Shown here: piece after piece, positions 10,733 through 22,394 of the stretch
Layout of the letters: the number at the start of each line of letters is the position of its first letter
How positions within the stretch are numbered: position 1 is the first letter of the stretch
Assembly: GCA_023525715.1 (NCBI GenBank)
Contig: CM042014.1
Span: forward strand, 25,693,904 to 25,757,903
Length of the DNA stretch: 64,000 nucleotides
Direction of reading: 5' to 3'
DNA from: Cichorium intybus
Lineage: Eukaryota > Streptophyta > Magnoliopsida > Asterales > Asteraceae
The notes under the pieces: generated by a model
Told to the model about the DNA's origin: nothing
Databases searched by the model: none
The model's input: the letters and a program-made list of their open reading frames with translations, nothing else
Made by a program: the position numbers and the translations under genes

Positions 10733-12697
10733 TGTCACACCCCGATCCTTGGCGGAATCGATCAAGGCGTGATATATTGTTCAAAGTCTCATGACAACTA
10801 TGTTATAATATGATTAGATTCAATTAAGTACTAAGTAGGCAAACAAGATCCACAACATACAAATACAAATTCAAATACAAACAACATTTATTACATCAAA
10901 TTTAAATACTCTTGTGGGTTTCTAAGGTACACCCTACTTTTCATCAACTTCATTCTTCAAATCTGCATCATGGGTAAAAACAGGTCAACTACGGGAGTTG
11001 GTGAGTAATCTAGTTTTATTAAAGAAAATTGTGAGTTTGAAATATTTATAATTTGAAACTTGTTTTCTTTGGAAATTGACAAGTATTATTGAGATAACGA
11101 TTTATAAATCAAAAATTGATTAACAAATGATAACAACAACAATAAGTCCTCACCCTATATATACATATATATGTATATATATAGGATGGAGCATCTAATC
11201 ATCATACACACTCAACCACGTGCAATCAATCACCTTAGCGTCCCAAGGCGGGGTGGTCAACCCAATAGCGCTATTATTGTCCATAACGTACCTCAAGAAT
11301 ACGGGCATAGTCATGGAGATTAGACTAAAAATGATAATGCACTACAAGTACATGTAGCGTAAACAAACAATAATTATACAAATAATGATTCAAGTATAAA
11401 TGTCCCAACAATGTCTAAATGGTGAAATAATAATAAAATGAAGTTGGAACATATTAAAACCACATGATACACCCCAAAAGTATTGAAAATTATAAAATAT
11501 GGGGTAGATTACTCACATTAGTCCAAACGGAATACGCGTGTTGTACGATAGACGGCTCGGGTCAAAACGACGTGGAACCTATTATAATTAATAGTTTTGG
11601 TTTAGGAATCGATAAATGGTAATATAGTATTAATAAGAATAATTAGACACATATTCTTATATTAGATGAATTGACAATTATCCAAATTTTGTTTTGAATA
11701 TTAATGTATTTATATGTTAAATGAATTTTAAATTGAATTAATTACTTTGCTTAATTAATTTATATTTTCACTTTAGACAAGATTTTAATAATTTCTTATT
11801 AAAATAATAACTAGTCAAATTATAAGTATTTACAGATTTTATATATTATAAACAATTATTTATATGAAATAATCATTAAAAATGCATTTTTACATGCTTA
11901 GATATTTAGGAAAATGGTTTTAAATACTAAACAGTAATAAAACATTCTGAAATTTTCAGAAAATCATTATTTAATAAAATGGTAATTACTGTAAAATTTG
12001 CATATTTTTCTTAACTGCTTTAGTATTTATTTAGTATTTTAATAATTAAACCACAACAAAATTCGGGAAAAATAATAAATGATTCCCAAAAATTCTGGTA
12101 AATTAACCATAGTTTTCTAACATTATATTGAGCCTACTGTAAATATTTTGGATATTTTGGACTAAGGGAAGTATTTCTTATGTTTTTCATTATTAACTAA
12201 TCACTAAAATCATAAATAATAGGAAAATATTAAGAGAAATTCATTAGACTTTTTATTTATGATTAACATGTTATATAAGATATTCTGATAAGGTTTTATA
12301 AGTTTTGGACATGTGTAGCTATTTATTATCTATTTAAACCCTTAAATAATCATTAAATCAGGAAAAATAAGCAAACATTATTAAAAAAATCTGTAAATTT
12401 GTCCATGGAGTCTCTAATATGTTAATAAGGTGCGAAAAATATAAAATCTAGTTTTTAACATACATAACTATATTTTGCAATTTATTTATCTACAACAAAA
12501 TAAAATACAAAATAAGCATCAAACAGAAATATAAATGCATGAAACTTTATAAATCCACTTTACTCAATATAAGGGTTGTTCCAAAATTTTCCCAGAATTT
12601 ATTGACTGCAAAAAGTATTTTATGTGAATTATTGCCATATTTTATTGCAATAATTATAGTAATTCAATAAAAATAAGTTATTTTCTGAAAATTTCCA
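10733..12697 (-). repeat. 5' LTR of the chromovirus, truncated
   Basis: Collinear with 2623-4587 without indels (constant offset 8110). It stops at TTTCCA (12697), where sequence jumps to the palindrome arm. About 743 bp at its upstream (U3) end, the likely promoter, is missing. Two-base CA microhomology at the junction suggests an end-joining deletion. Confidence 0.95.
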
Positions 12698-12952
12698 ACA
12701 AGGAGCGAGTGTACCTAACGGATCCGAGCAAAACCGAGTAGAATCACAAATCTTGGAAGCTGGAAACCGAGTAGAATCACGACCGTGTAAAACGTTACAC
12801 GCTTCAACAAATTGGATCCAAAAATCGTCCTTTCTTTCCAATTGTCTAAGATGATAGGAGTCTCCCAATTGTCTAAGAATGTGTCAACGGTCCAAGATTT
12901 GTGATTCTACTCGGTTTTGCTCGGATCCGTTAGGTACACTCGCTCCTTGTTG
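12696..12952. repeat. Centre of the palindrome: 61-bp perfect inverted repeat with 135-bp spacer
   Basis: 12696-12756 is the exact reverse complement of 12892-12952. The spacer 12757-12891 is a patchwork: a second copy of CCGAGTAGAATCAC, the LTR phrase CGACCGTGTAAAAC, the LTR phrase AAAAATCGTCCTTTCTTTC, and two copies of CAATTGTCTAAG. Each piece also occurs in the Athila-like LTRs near 16440-16580 or 19910-20050. Confidence 0.9.
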
Positions 12953-15593
12953 TTCTTTAGTTAGAAATTGGTAGTTGGTGTTTGGAATCGGAATTTTTGA
13001 GTTTTGTACACCCGTTTTTGGTGTTTCAACTCTTTTTCCCGCGTTTGTCAACGGATATTTGAATTGTTCATTGTGGTCCCGTTGTGCCCAATCTTGACTT
13101 TTCTGTTGACTTTTTCCCACGTGCCCTTTAATCTTTATTTTTTTTTTTTGCAAATGGAGGGCTCTTCTCGTAAACGCACCAAAACCATTGCGAATAAGAA
13201 AAAATCTTCTAGACGCCATAGGTCCCCGACTCCAGATTTGTCTCCCCTCCTTCCCGACCATTGGGAAGTTGAATTTGTGGATCAAGCCCACCGCACTCGA
13301 TTTGAGGGTCTCTTAGAACGCTAATTTGTGGCGCAAAAATTTGCTCATGTCGATTCCCTCCGTGAATTATCTATTCTTAATGAGGTGCAGGCGCTCTTTC
13401 AAAACATCGGGTGGGACAATATCTTAAATTTGAATGCTCCGTCATATGCACGTCCATCTAGGGAAATTCTATCCTCCCTAGCATTTGAAAATAATGTCCT
13501 TTCGTTTCGGTTAGCCAATCGTTCTCTTAGCATCCATGTCGACCAAATTGCTGAACTAGTGGGTCAAGACACTGCCGGTACATTAGATCCGTTTGCGTGC
13601 CGGACCAGGCGAGCGGATAATGATGTGCTCCGACGTGGGTGGTCCGCCATAACTTCCAATCAGGTATACGCCCCCAGTTCAGCCAAAGCCTCTTCGATTA
13701 TCCATCCCGTCTTGAAAGTTGCCCACCGCATCCTTGCCTCGGTTGTGTTTCCTCGGGAGGAACTTAGCACGGTCACTGCCATGGAATTAAAAATCCTTTT
13801 GGCCATGATTTCTAGTACTCCCTAACGACCTCATTTTGGGCATTGTGTTGTTAATCGGCTCCAGCGTTTGGCCCGTATCAATGCTGGCCATTTCTATGGT
13901 GGTGGACTACTAACTCTTATCGTTGAAAGCCCTTTCATCGGTCTTGAGTTTTCGCCTGATGAGCCCATCCTCCCGGGCGGTCACTTTCTGACAACCTCGG
14001 TCCTTGAGACCATGCACTTATTTCGTCGGAGATACACTAACTTTATTTGGTCTATCCCCAGTGCCTTAAATGCTGCCGAATTAAGGATCGGTCATCATAA
14101 TGCTCATCTTCTCCAACTTGACCCCGATAATTTGAGCCTGACTGATTGGCTCTTGCACGACATCCTTCATCCCGACCAGCCTGCTCCGACCTTTGTTCCA
14201 CCATCCACTCATGATGCGGGCCCATCCACTACCCACCATGAGGAGGATGATGATCCGTCTTCTGTTGACGGCCGGTTATCCCGCATTGAGGATACTCTTT
14301 CCGACCTTAGTACGGATTATCAATCCCTCCACACCACTGTCCGTTCCATCGATACCCGCTTAAATACCTTCCACAATGAGTACACCAACAATTGGGGCCA
14401 ACAAGAACGCTATTGGGAGCAGCAAGCGAGACATTGGGAATAACAGCAGAAACAATATCAAGAAATGTCCTCAATGTTTCAAAGCTGGTCCCCTTTTCCG
14501 CCCCAATTCCCGCCACCTCCACCCCCGGAATTTTAGGCGCGTTTCCCCTTTCCAAGCATCGCGGACGATGCTCAATCTTAGCTTGGGGAGGGGGATGCAT
14601 TTCTTCATTCATTCATGCATTGCATTTTTGTACAAACTTTTTAGAATTTTTGTAAATACTTAGATTTTTTATTTTCAAATTAATTTTCATTTTCCATATT
14701 TTCATGCATTTCAAAAAAAAACAAAAAAAAAACAAAAATTGTTTGGTTGACCTTTCATAGAGTTTGTTGTTTAGTGTTTTACGTCCCGGTATGCTTGTAT
14801 TTTCATTATTATCGACATAAATGAAAATTGGGCTTACTCCAACATGCTTCGTTAAGACGGAAAATGATAGGGATGGAAACGTTAGCCTCATCTCTCTAGG
14901 CGTAAAAGTAGTTTTTACAATGTGACAATTATAAATTTTTGAACAAGCCTTGTTGATGCAAAACGAGAAGGGTTAAACATTTTCTTGAAGCAAAGTAACG
15001 ACTAGGAAGGGGCGACCCAGTTGTAAACAAGGTTCATATCCTTTTACTCCCCATTGTACATCTTAGTTTAAAGTCTCGTTGGACCCTACTTGTCCATTCA
15101 CTTAGTCTTCCCGAAGTGTTCAAATGGTGGGCTCTCTAAACCGCAATCAAAGTCAAGGAGGATTTCAAGAAACCAAAGTCAAAATCAAATCAAGAAGTCC
15201 TTTACAAATAATCAAGATAGAGAGTCCAAATCATCACAAAGAAAAATTCAATCAAATCAAGTAAACTCAAATGAAGAAATCAAAAATTCAAAGATTAAAG
15301 ATTGAAGAATGTGTAACACAAAAACTACACCTACAAGCAAGTACATTTCAAGAAATCAAATCAAGTCAAAGTCAAATTCAAGTGAAGTGTGCAAGCCAAG
15401 ACTGAGTGAGGTGATAGGTAGGGGTAATAACAAAAAGCGAGATTTAAACTGAGGGGTTATTTGGGGGGTTTAGGTCGAGATGAACCCTTTACAATATGAT
15501 GTTTCCTTGTTATGAGTTAGCTTTCCTTAAGGAGGTGTTTAATGTTTCAAAAGTTGGATTGGTAAGGCCTGGTCAAAAATTTTATAGTTTTCC
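12892..15593 (+). repeat. Right arm of the large inverted duplication (Athila-like)
   Basis: Plus-strand copy of the arm seen at 1-2622 and 12696-12756, but without the chromovirus. It continues uninterrupted into the element's 3' untranslated region, polypurine tract and LTR at 15983. Confidence 0.92.
13154..14443 (+). pseudogene. Athila-lineage accessory ORF, second copy with two nonsense changes
   Basis: Same gene as the minus-strand copy at 1152-2441, starting at the equivalent ATG (13154). Two codons that read CAA in the other copy read TAA here (13322-13324 and 13823-13825), dividing it into three open stretches. Both are C-to-T changes, as expected from deamination of methylated cytosine. 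Missense differences include Asn/Asp and Ala/Thr. The frame ends at the same TAA (14441-14443); beyond it an in-frame Gln/Pro-rich stretch runs to 14536. Not expected to make a full protein. Confidence 0.85.
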
Positions 15594-15982
15594 AACTGTA
15601 AGGGCTGACTTTACGCTAGGAGTTTTGTAGGAGAACGTCTTTTTTCCGTGATTCCGTTGAAGCTAATTTGGAGTAAGAAATAACCATGTGTTTCTAATGA
15701 AAAATCTATATATATGGTAAAGCTACATGGGATGTGAGACAGTGGATAATAAACTTAGAAACTGGGTCAATTAAACAGCCAAAAAGATTTTTATTTTTTT
15801 TAGTTTATTTTCTCTTTAGTTTAATAATTTTGCATTATTTTCATCATGGCATTTGCATTTTCATTTCATTTAGATTTCTTTCTGCGTTTTGGCTTAGAAT
15901 CTTAGTCATCAAATCTATTCCTGACTCGTTCTTATTGATTCTCTTACTTGGGGACAAGTAAGGTCTTAAGCTTGGGGAGATT
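14537..15982 (+). other. Athila-like 3' noncoding region with polypurine tract
   Basis: From the end of the accessory ORF to the LTR. A poly-A/C-broken A tract lies at about 14713-14736. Minus-strand pyrimidine-rich stretches and short frames carry no recognisable domain. The polypurine tract AAGCTTGGGGAGA (15969-15981) precedes the TGTTAGATGC LTR start. Confidence 0.7.
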
Positions 15983-17483
15983 TGTTAGATGCATTTTATG
16001 CATCTTTTCTAAGCCCTTTTTCCTTTATTTTATTTATTTCGTTAGCCATTTACATGCATTTTTAGTTATTTTCCGGGAATTTCAATACTTCATAAGTTTG
16101 GTGTACTTTTCAGGGTAAATGGAAGCATGGAGCGAGTTGGATGCGTTGGAGCAATTTTGGATGATAGCATGGAGCATAAAGGAGCATAAATGGAGCATTT
16201 GAAGCGGTTGGAAGCAGCTTGGGAGCATGGAATTGAAGTTGGAGTCATTTTGGAGCTTAAAAATGAAGAAACAGAGCCTTTTTGAATAACACGGGTCGTG
16301 TAACCTTTACACGGGTCGTGTAGAGCTGCAAGATTGACCAAAATCCCACCCGTGAGTTACACGGGTCGTGTAATGTTTTACACGGTCGTGTAATACCCAG
16401 TTCTATATGCATTTGAAGAACACGACCCGTGTAATGTTTTACACGGTCGTGTAATCCTGAAAAACTGTTTCTATGACAGTTTTGTACACGGTTTTAAGGG
16501 GGGTTTGGTGGTTTTTGACACATTCTTCATTCCAGAGAAAGAAAGGACGATTTTTGGGAGACTCCTATCATCTTAGACAATTGGAAAACATCAATTTGTG
16601 GTTTGAACATTGTTTGTAAGTGCATTTATATTACTTTTTATCGTTTGCATTGTAGAGATCTTAGTCCACTCATGTGTGACTAGATCTCTACCCTTTCCGA
16701 TTCTGTTAAACATATGATTTAGTATTCTAAATCATTTGGCTAGAAGTTTATCTATGTTTTTCATCTAGTTGTTTGAATTATGTGTTTAATGTTCAATTGA
16801 TTCTTATGTTGATTCATTTTGGCCAATTGAATTGATGTTTGTGTCATGATTGTTAATCTATTAGTGAAATCCGTAATTGTTTTATGAATAGATATTGTAA
16901 CAACACCCGAATTGATCTTTTGTTGAGGATTATTTGGATGTAATTTGAATAACACGTTTTCACGCTTCCGAGCTTGTGAGAAGTATTAAACGTTGATTAG
17001 TTGTTCACTTAAATCCTAATGCATTTCTCTAATATAATCCAAGAGCTTGTTTGGATTATGTTAAGAGAAATAGGTTTAATTCAAAGAGCTTGTTTTGATT
17101 AAATCAATTTGTGAACCAAAAGTATTAGAGCTTATTAATGCTTTTAAAACTATCTTAGATGAAATGAATAGAACTTCTAGTCTTTGATTGAGAATCCTTG
17201 TCAAACATGTGAAAATGGAATCGGAATTTTACTTCATTGTGTTTTCCTATCTTTCAGTTTAGTTGTATGTTTAATTTAATTAGTTCTATAACTTTCGTGT
17301 ATCATAACCCCCTCTTTACGTCTAGTGTATCTTATATGATAAATCTGGCGTAATATTAGACCCGCATCCCTGAGGATCGACCCTGCTTATCCTTTACTAC
17401 TTATTAGTAAATTGAGCAGAGAACAAAAGACTTGAGCTTTATATTTTATATCTCAATTTATTTGTTGAATTGATGCTTCAACA
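15983..17483 (+). repeat. Athila-like LTR, copy L1 (3' LTR of the right-arm element)
   Basis: Begins TGTTAGATGCATTTTATG and ends GATGCTTCAACA, 1501 bp. A block at about 16287-16490 has repeated ACACGGGTCGTGT palindromes and shorter variants. It follows a polypurine tract in the plus direction, so it is the 3' LTR of the truncated element whose accessory ORF is at 13154. A 64-codon open frame lies on the opposite strand (16761-16955) and recurs in every copy. Confidence 0.9.
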
Positions 17484-18049
17484 AAAGACCGAGTAGATTA
17501 AAGCCCTCCATTTGACACATTCTTCATTCCAGAGAAAGAAAGGACGATTTTTGGGAGACTCCTATCATCTTAGACAATTGGAAAACATCAATTTGTGGTT
17601 TGAACATTGTTTGTAAGTGCATTTATATTAATTTTTATCGTTTGCATTGTAGAGATCTTAGTCCACTCATGTGTGGCTAGATCTCTACCCTTTCCGATTC
17701 TTTTAAACATATGATTTAGTGTTCTAAATCATTTGGCTAGAAGTTTATCTATGTTTTTCATCTAGTTGTTTGAATTATGTGTTTAATGTTCAATTGATTC
17801 TTATGTTGATTCATTTTGGCCAATTGAATTGATGTTTGTGTCATGATTGTTAATCTATTTGTGAAATCCGTAATTGTTTTATGAATAGATATTGTAACAA
17901 CACCCGAATTGATCTTTTGTTGAGGATTATTTGGATGTAATTTGAATAACACGTTTTCACGCTTCCGAGCTTGTGAGAAGTATTAAACGTTGATTAGTTG
18001 TTCACTTAAATCCTAATGCATTTCTCTAATATAATCCAAGAGCTTGTTT
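17484..18049 (+). repeat. Partial duplicate of the Athila-like LTR
   Basis: From about 17508 this repeats L1 (about 16515-17055) in the same orientation with a few substitutions. A roughly 25-bp junction (17484-17507) contains ACCGAGTAGATT and AGCCCTCCATTTG, both resembling phrases from the accessory-ORF arm. The fragment ends abruptly at 18049 inside AAGAGCTTGTTT, where a gag fragment of opposite orientation begins. Confidence 0.85.
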
Positions 18050-18968
18050 CTTCGGACATCTTCTCTATAAGAGCTCGAATTTGAGTCGGTGTTTTGTCAA
18101 TTAAAGACCCTCCACTCGATGCATTGATCAACCTTCGCTCCATTGGTGTCAAACCTTCACAAAAGTATCGGAATAATTGATACTCGTTGATTCCATGTTG
18201 TGGGCATCGGGCACACAACTTCTTGAAATGTTCCCAATACGTGTGAAGGGCTTCTCGCTTCCCTTGTTTAATACCAATGATCTCCCTTCTTAAACTTGAA
18301 GCTCTTGTTTCTGGAAAATACTTGTCAAGGAAGAGTCGCGCAAGGTCATTCCATGTAGTGACCGACCCCGGTGGTAGGTCATATAGCCACTCCTTGGCTG
18401 CGTCTTGAAGTGAAAAGGGGAATGCCATTAACTTGATTTGGTCTTCGGTCACATCGTGCGGCTTCATACCAACGCAAACTACATGGAATTCTTTTAGGAA
18501 CTTGTGGGGGTCTTCGTTCTCCAGACCACGAAAACTCGGTAGCAGATGGATCAATCCCGACTTCAGCTCAAAATTCATCATTGCGGGATAGGTGATGCAT
18601 AAAGGTTGTTGGGTGACATCTTGAGTCGCCCAATCGCGTAAGGTTCTCTCGGCGGCCATGTGGTGGTCTCGGGTAGGAGATTCGGTGATCTCAACCTCGG
18701 GTATAATAGGGATTGGTGAAAGTGGTGGTGAGGGTTCTTTTGATGAAGGTTGTGTAGGTGAGGATTGTGTATCAGTCTCGGTTTCACTTGAAAGGGGGAT
18801 GTCCTTCCAAATGTTAATGATTGGAGGGTTTGATGATGTAGAAGTTCTGGAACCCGGCTGTTGCCTCTTCCGAAGCTTAGCTTGTTTCCGTAGCTTCTTT
18901 GCTGTCTTTTCAATCTCCGAATCAACTGGAATTGGTGTACCTGTACGTGAAGATCTCGTCATAAACAA
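18050..18968 (-). pseudogene. Athila-like gag, N-terminal fragment
   Basis: Gag forms the particle that packages retrotransposon RNA. The frame starts at 18968, just inside the primer-binding site of the adjacent minus-strand LTR (L2). Residues 1-30 are basic; 40-105 are Ser/Pro-rich; about 110-300 match the retrotransposon gag capsid family (LIHLLPSFRGLENEDPHKFL, then a Trp/Leu-rich helical region and KYFPETRASSLRREI). The open frame runs to 18006, but the last dozen residues come from the joined LTR fragment, so gag is truncated at 18050. No zinc knuckle, protease or polymerase follows. Confidence 0.88.
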
Positions 18969-18980
18969 TTAGTACTGCCG

Positions 18981-19000
18981 TGTCCCCGGCAACGGCGCCA
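18981..19000 (-). other. Primer-binding site, tRNA-Asp type (Athila signature)
   Basis: Minus-strand TGGCGCCGTTGCCGGGGACA sits three bases from the end of LTR L2. This is the primer site characteristic of Athila/Tat elements and supports the lineage call. Confidence 0.92.
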
Positions 19001-19003
19001 ATT

Positions 19004-20524
19004 TGTTGAAGCGTCAATTCAACAAATAAATTGAGATATACAATATAAAGCTCAAGTCTTTTGTTCTCTGCTCAATTTACTAATAAGTAGTAAGGGACAA
19101 GCAGGGTCGATCCTCAGGGATGCGGGTCTAATATTACGCCAGATGTATCATATAAGATACACTAGACGTAAAGAGGGGGTTATGATACACGAAAGTTATA
19201 GAACTAATTAAATTAAACATACAACTAAACTGAAAGATAGGAAAACACAATGAAGTAAAATTCCGATTCCATTTTCACATGTTTGACAAAGATTCTCAAT
19301 CAAAGACTAGAAGTTCTATTCATTTCATCTAAGATAGTTTTAAAAGCATTAATAAGCTCTAATACTTTTGGTTCACAAATTGATTTAATCAAAACAAGCT
19401 CTTTGAATTAAACCTATTTCTCTTAACATAATCCAAACAAGCTCTTGGATTATATTAGAGAAATGCATTAGGATTTAAGTGAACAACTAATCAACGTTTA
19501 ATACTTCTCACAAGCTCGGAAGCGTGAAAACGTGTTATTCGAATTACATCCAAATAATCCTCAACAAAAGATCAATTCGGGTGTTGTTACAATATCTATT
19601 CATAAAACAATTACGGATTTCACTAATAGATTAACAATCATGACACAAACATCAATTCAATTGGCCAAAATGAATCAACATAAGAATCAATTGAACATTA
19701 AACACATAATTCAAACAACTAGATGAAAAACATAGATAAACTTCTAGCCAAATGATTTAGAACACTAAATCATATGTTTAACAGAATCGGAAAGGGTAGA
19801 GATCTAGCCACACATGAGTGGACTAAGATCTCTACAATGCAAACGATAAAAAGTAATATAAATGCACTTACAAACAATGTTCAAACTACAAATTGATGTT
19901 TTCCAATTGTCTAAGATGATAGGAGTCTCCCAAAAATCGTCCTTTCTTTCTCTAAAATGAGGTGTCTGTCAAAAAACCACCAAAAATCCCCTTAAAACCG
20001 TGTACAAAACTGTCATAGAAACAGTTTTTCAGGATTACACGACCGTGTAAAACATTACACGGGTCGTGTTCTTCAAATGCATATAGAACTGGGTATTACA
20101 CGACCGTGTAAAACATTACACGACCCGTGTAACTCACGGGTGGGGGTTTGGTCAATCTTGCAGCTCTACACGACCGGTGTAAAGGTTACACGACCCATGT
20201 TATTCAAAAAGGCTCTGTTTCTTCATTTTTAGGCTCCGAAATGATTCCAGCTTCAATTCCACGCTCCCAAGCTGCTTCCAACCGCTTCAAATGCTCCATT
20301 ATTGCTCCATTATGCTCCATTATTGCTCCATTATGCTCCATTATGCTCCATTATACTCCAACACATCCAACTTGCTCCATTCTCCCAATTACCCTGAAAA
20401 GTACACCAAACTTATGAAGTATCGAAATTCCCGGAAAATAACTAAAAATGCATGTAAATGGCTAAAGAAATAAATAAAATAAAGGAAAAAGGGCTTAGAA
20501 AAGATGCATAAAATGCATCTAACA
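19004..20524 (-). repeat. Athila-like LTR, copy L2 (5' LTR of the gag fragment)
   Basis: Plus-strand ends TGTTGAAGCG (19004) and GCATCTAACA (20524), 1521 bp, minus orientation. Closely similar to L1 in reverse. The palindrome block (about 20035-20200) has the CACGACCCGTGT type. A short GCTCCATTAT tandem run lies at about 20290-20350. Its internal side carries the primer site and gag; its outer flank (20525-20627) is unrelated sequence. Confidence 0.92.
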
Positions 20525-20632
20525 GGTTTCCTTTATTTAGTGGAAATCAAAGATGATGAGATGAAACTAGTTTTAAAATCTAGAAAGTACATTACAATAA
20601 ACATAATTAAACCCCCTTACAAATGCTAAATA
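20525..20632. other. Short host flank and copia target-site duplication
   Basis: AT-rich flank between Athila LTR L2 and the copia element. The last five bases (AAATA, 20628-20632) are repeated at 40826-40830. Confidence 0.8.
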
Positions 20633-21510
<878 letters not shown>

Positions 21511-21523
21511 GTCTCCCACTTGG

Positions 21524-22394
21524 ATAAGTCTATGACTAAAATTACCAATTTACCCTCTAATTAACTTAGCAACTGTAGCTTCCTAGAAACCGCTGCCGAA
21601 CTCTGACCTAGTCAGTTCTGTCCAAAGATAAGTGATCAGATGATCCTCCGTCCAACAAGATATTTTCAGACTCAAGACATGAATTATAATCAATCCTGGT
21701 CTGATTCTCTGTTTCCCGATTTCTGATTTGCATATGACTTTAAGACTACTAATTGACCATGTCAATTTAGTCCTGGTTGGCCAACCCTTTCAGTCAACTT
21801 CAAAATCATCGAGAGGCCTACAGATATCTGTTTTCCCGACAGGGTCAAGGGACGAATAAGTTTTGACTCATATACTTATGTCTTTTACTAGTCAAATCAT
21901 TCACAACAACACGTTTTATAACATCGTGTTACCGATGCGTTTTCGCATTGTCAATGAACAATCGCTTGGTAAAACATAACTCATATGTCTCTACTTAAAG
22001 ATCAAAAGATATTATCATCTCAACATTGCTTATGATGAAATCCATGAAGCAATCTGTTGAGCGTGTGTTTATCCAATACTCAAATCCCTATTTTCTAAGT
22101 ACTCATGAATATTGTAGCAATCTTATTGCTATGTCTAACTCATTAGACAATCTACAAAACTATTCATGACAGTCTTCATTCATACTTACTCCCTAAAAGT
22201 ATGAGTGACTGTGGATATTCGAATAATAATTAAATTACTCAGGAAGTAAAACATGCAAAATTGAAACACAATAATAAACAATCAATAAATGGTAGTATCA
22301 AATACTTATCAACAAAACTATATTATTAATTCACCAAAGTTAATTACATTTATATTGCAACAAGTTTCAAATCCTATCTAATTACAAAAACTAA
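21524..22394 (-). other. Copia 3' noncoding region
   Basis: Sequence between the end of RNase H and the polypurine tract. No conserved frame seen. Confidence 0.6.

Larger units (their letters stand above)
2623..12697 (-). mobile_element. Ty3/gypsy chromovirus (Tekay/Del-like), near-complete, 5' LTR truncated
   Basis: Reading on the minus strand: truncated 5' LTR (12697-10733), tRNA-iMet primer site (10729-10718), leader, a single gag-pol ORF (9904-5381), polypurine tract (5344-5331) and 3' LTR (5330-2623). LTRs begin TGTGACATCC and end GGGGTGTGACA. Over the shared 1965 bp I find only two substitutions (near 3379/11489 and 4283/12393) and no indel, so insertion is very recent. The 5-bp left flank is CCAAC (2618-2622); the matching right duplication and about 743 bp of the 5' LTR were removed by a deletion ending at 12697. 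It sits inside the Athila-like left arm. Confidence 0.95.

Noticed and set aside
15983..20524. A complete Athila element between L1 and L2
   Set aside because: The two LTRs are in opposite orientation and the gag faces the wrong way for a single element; it is a rearranged composite.
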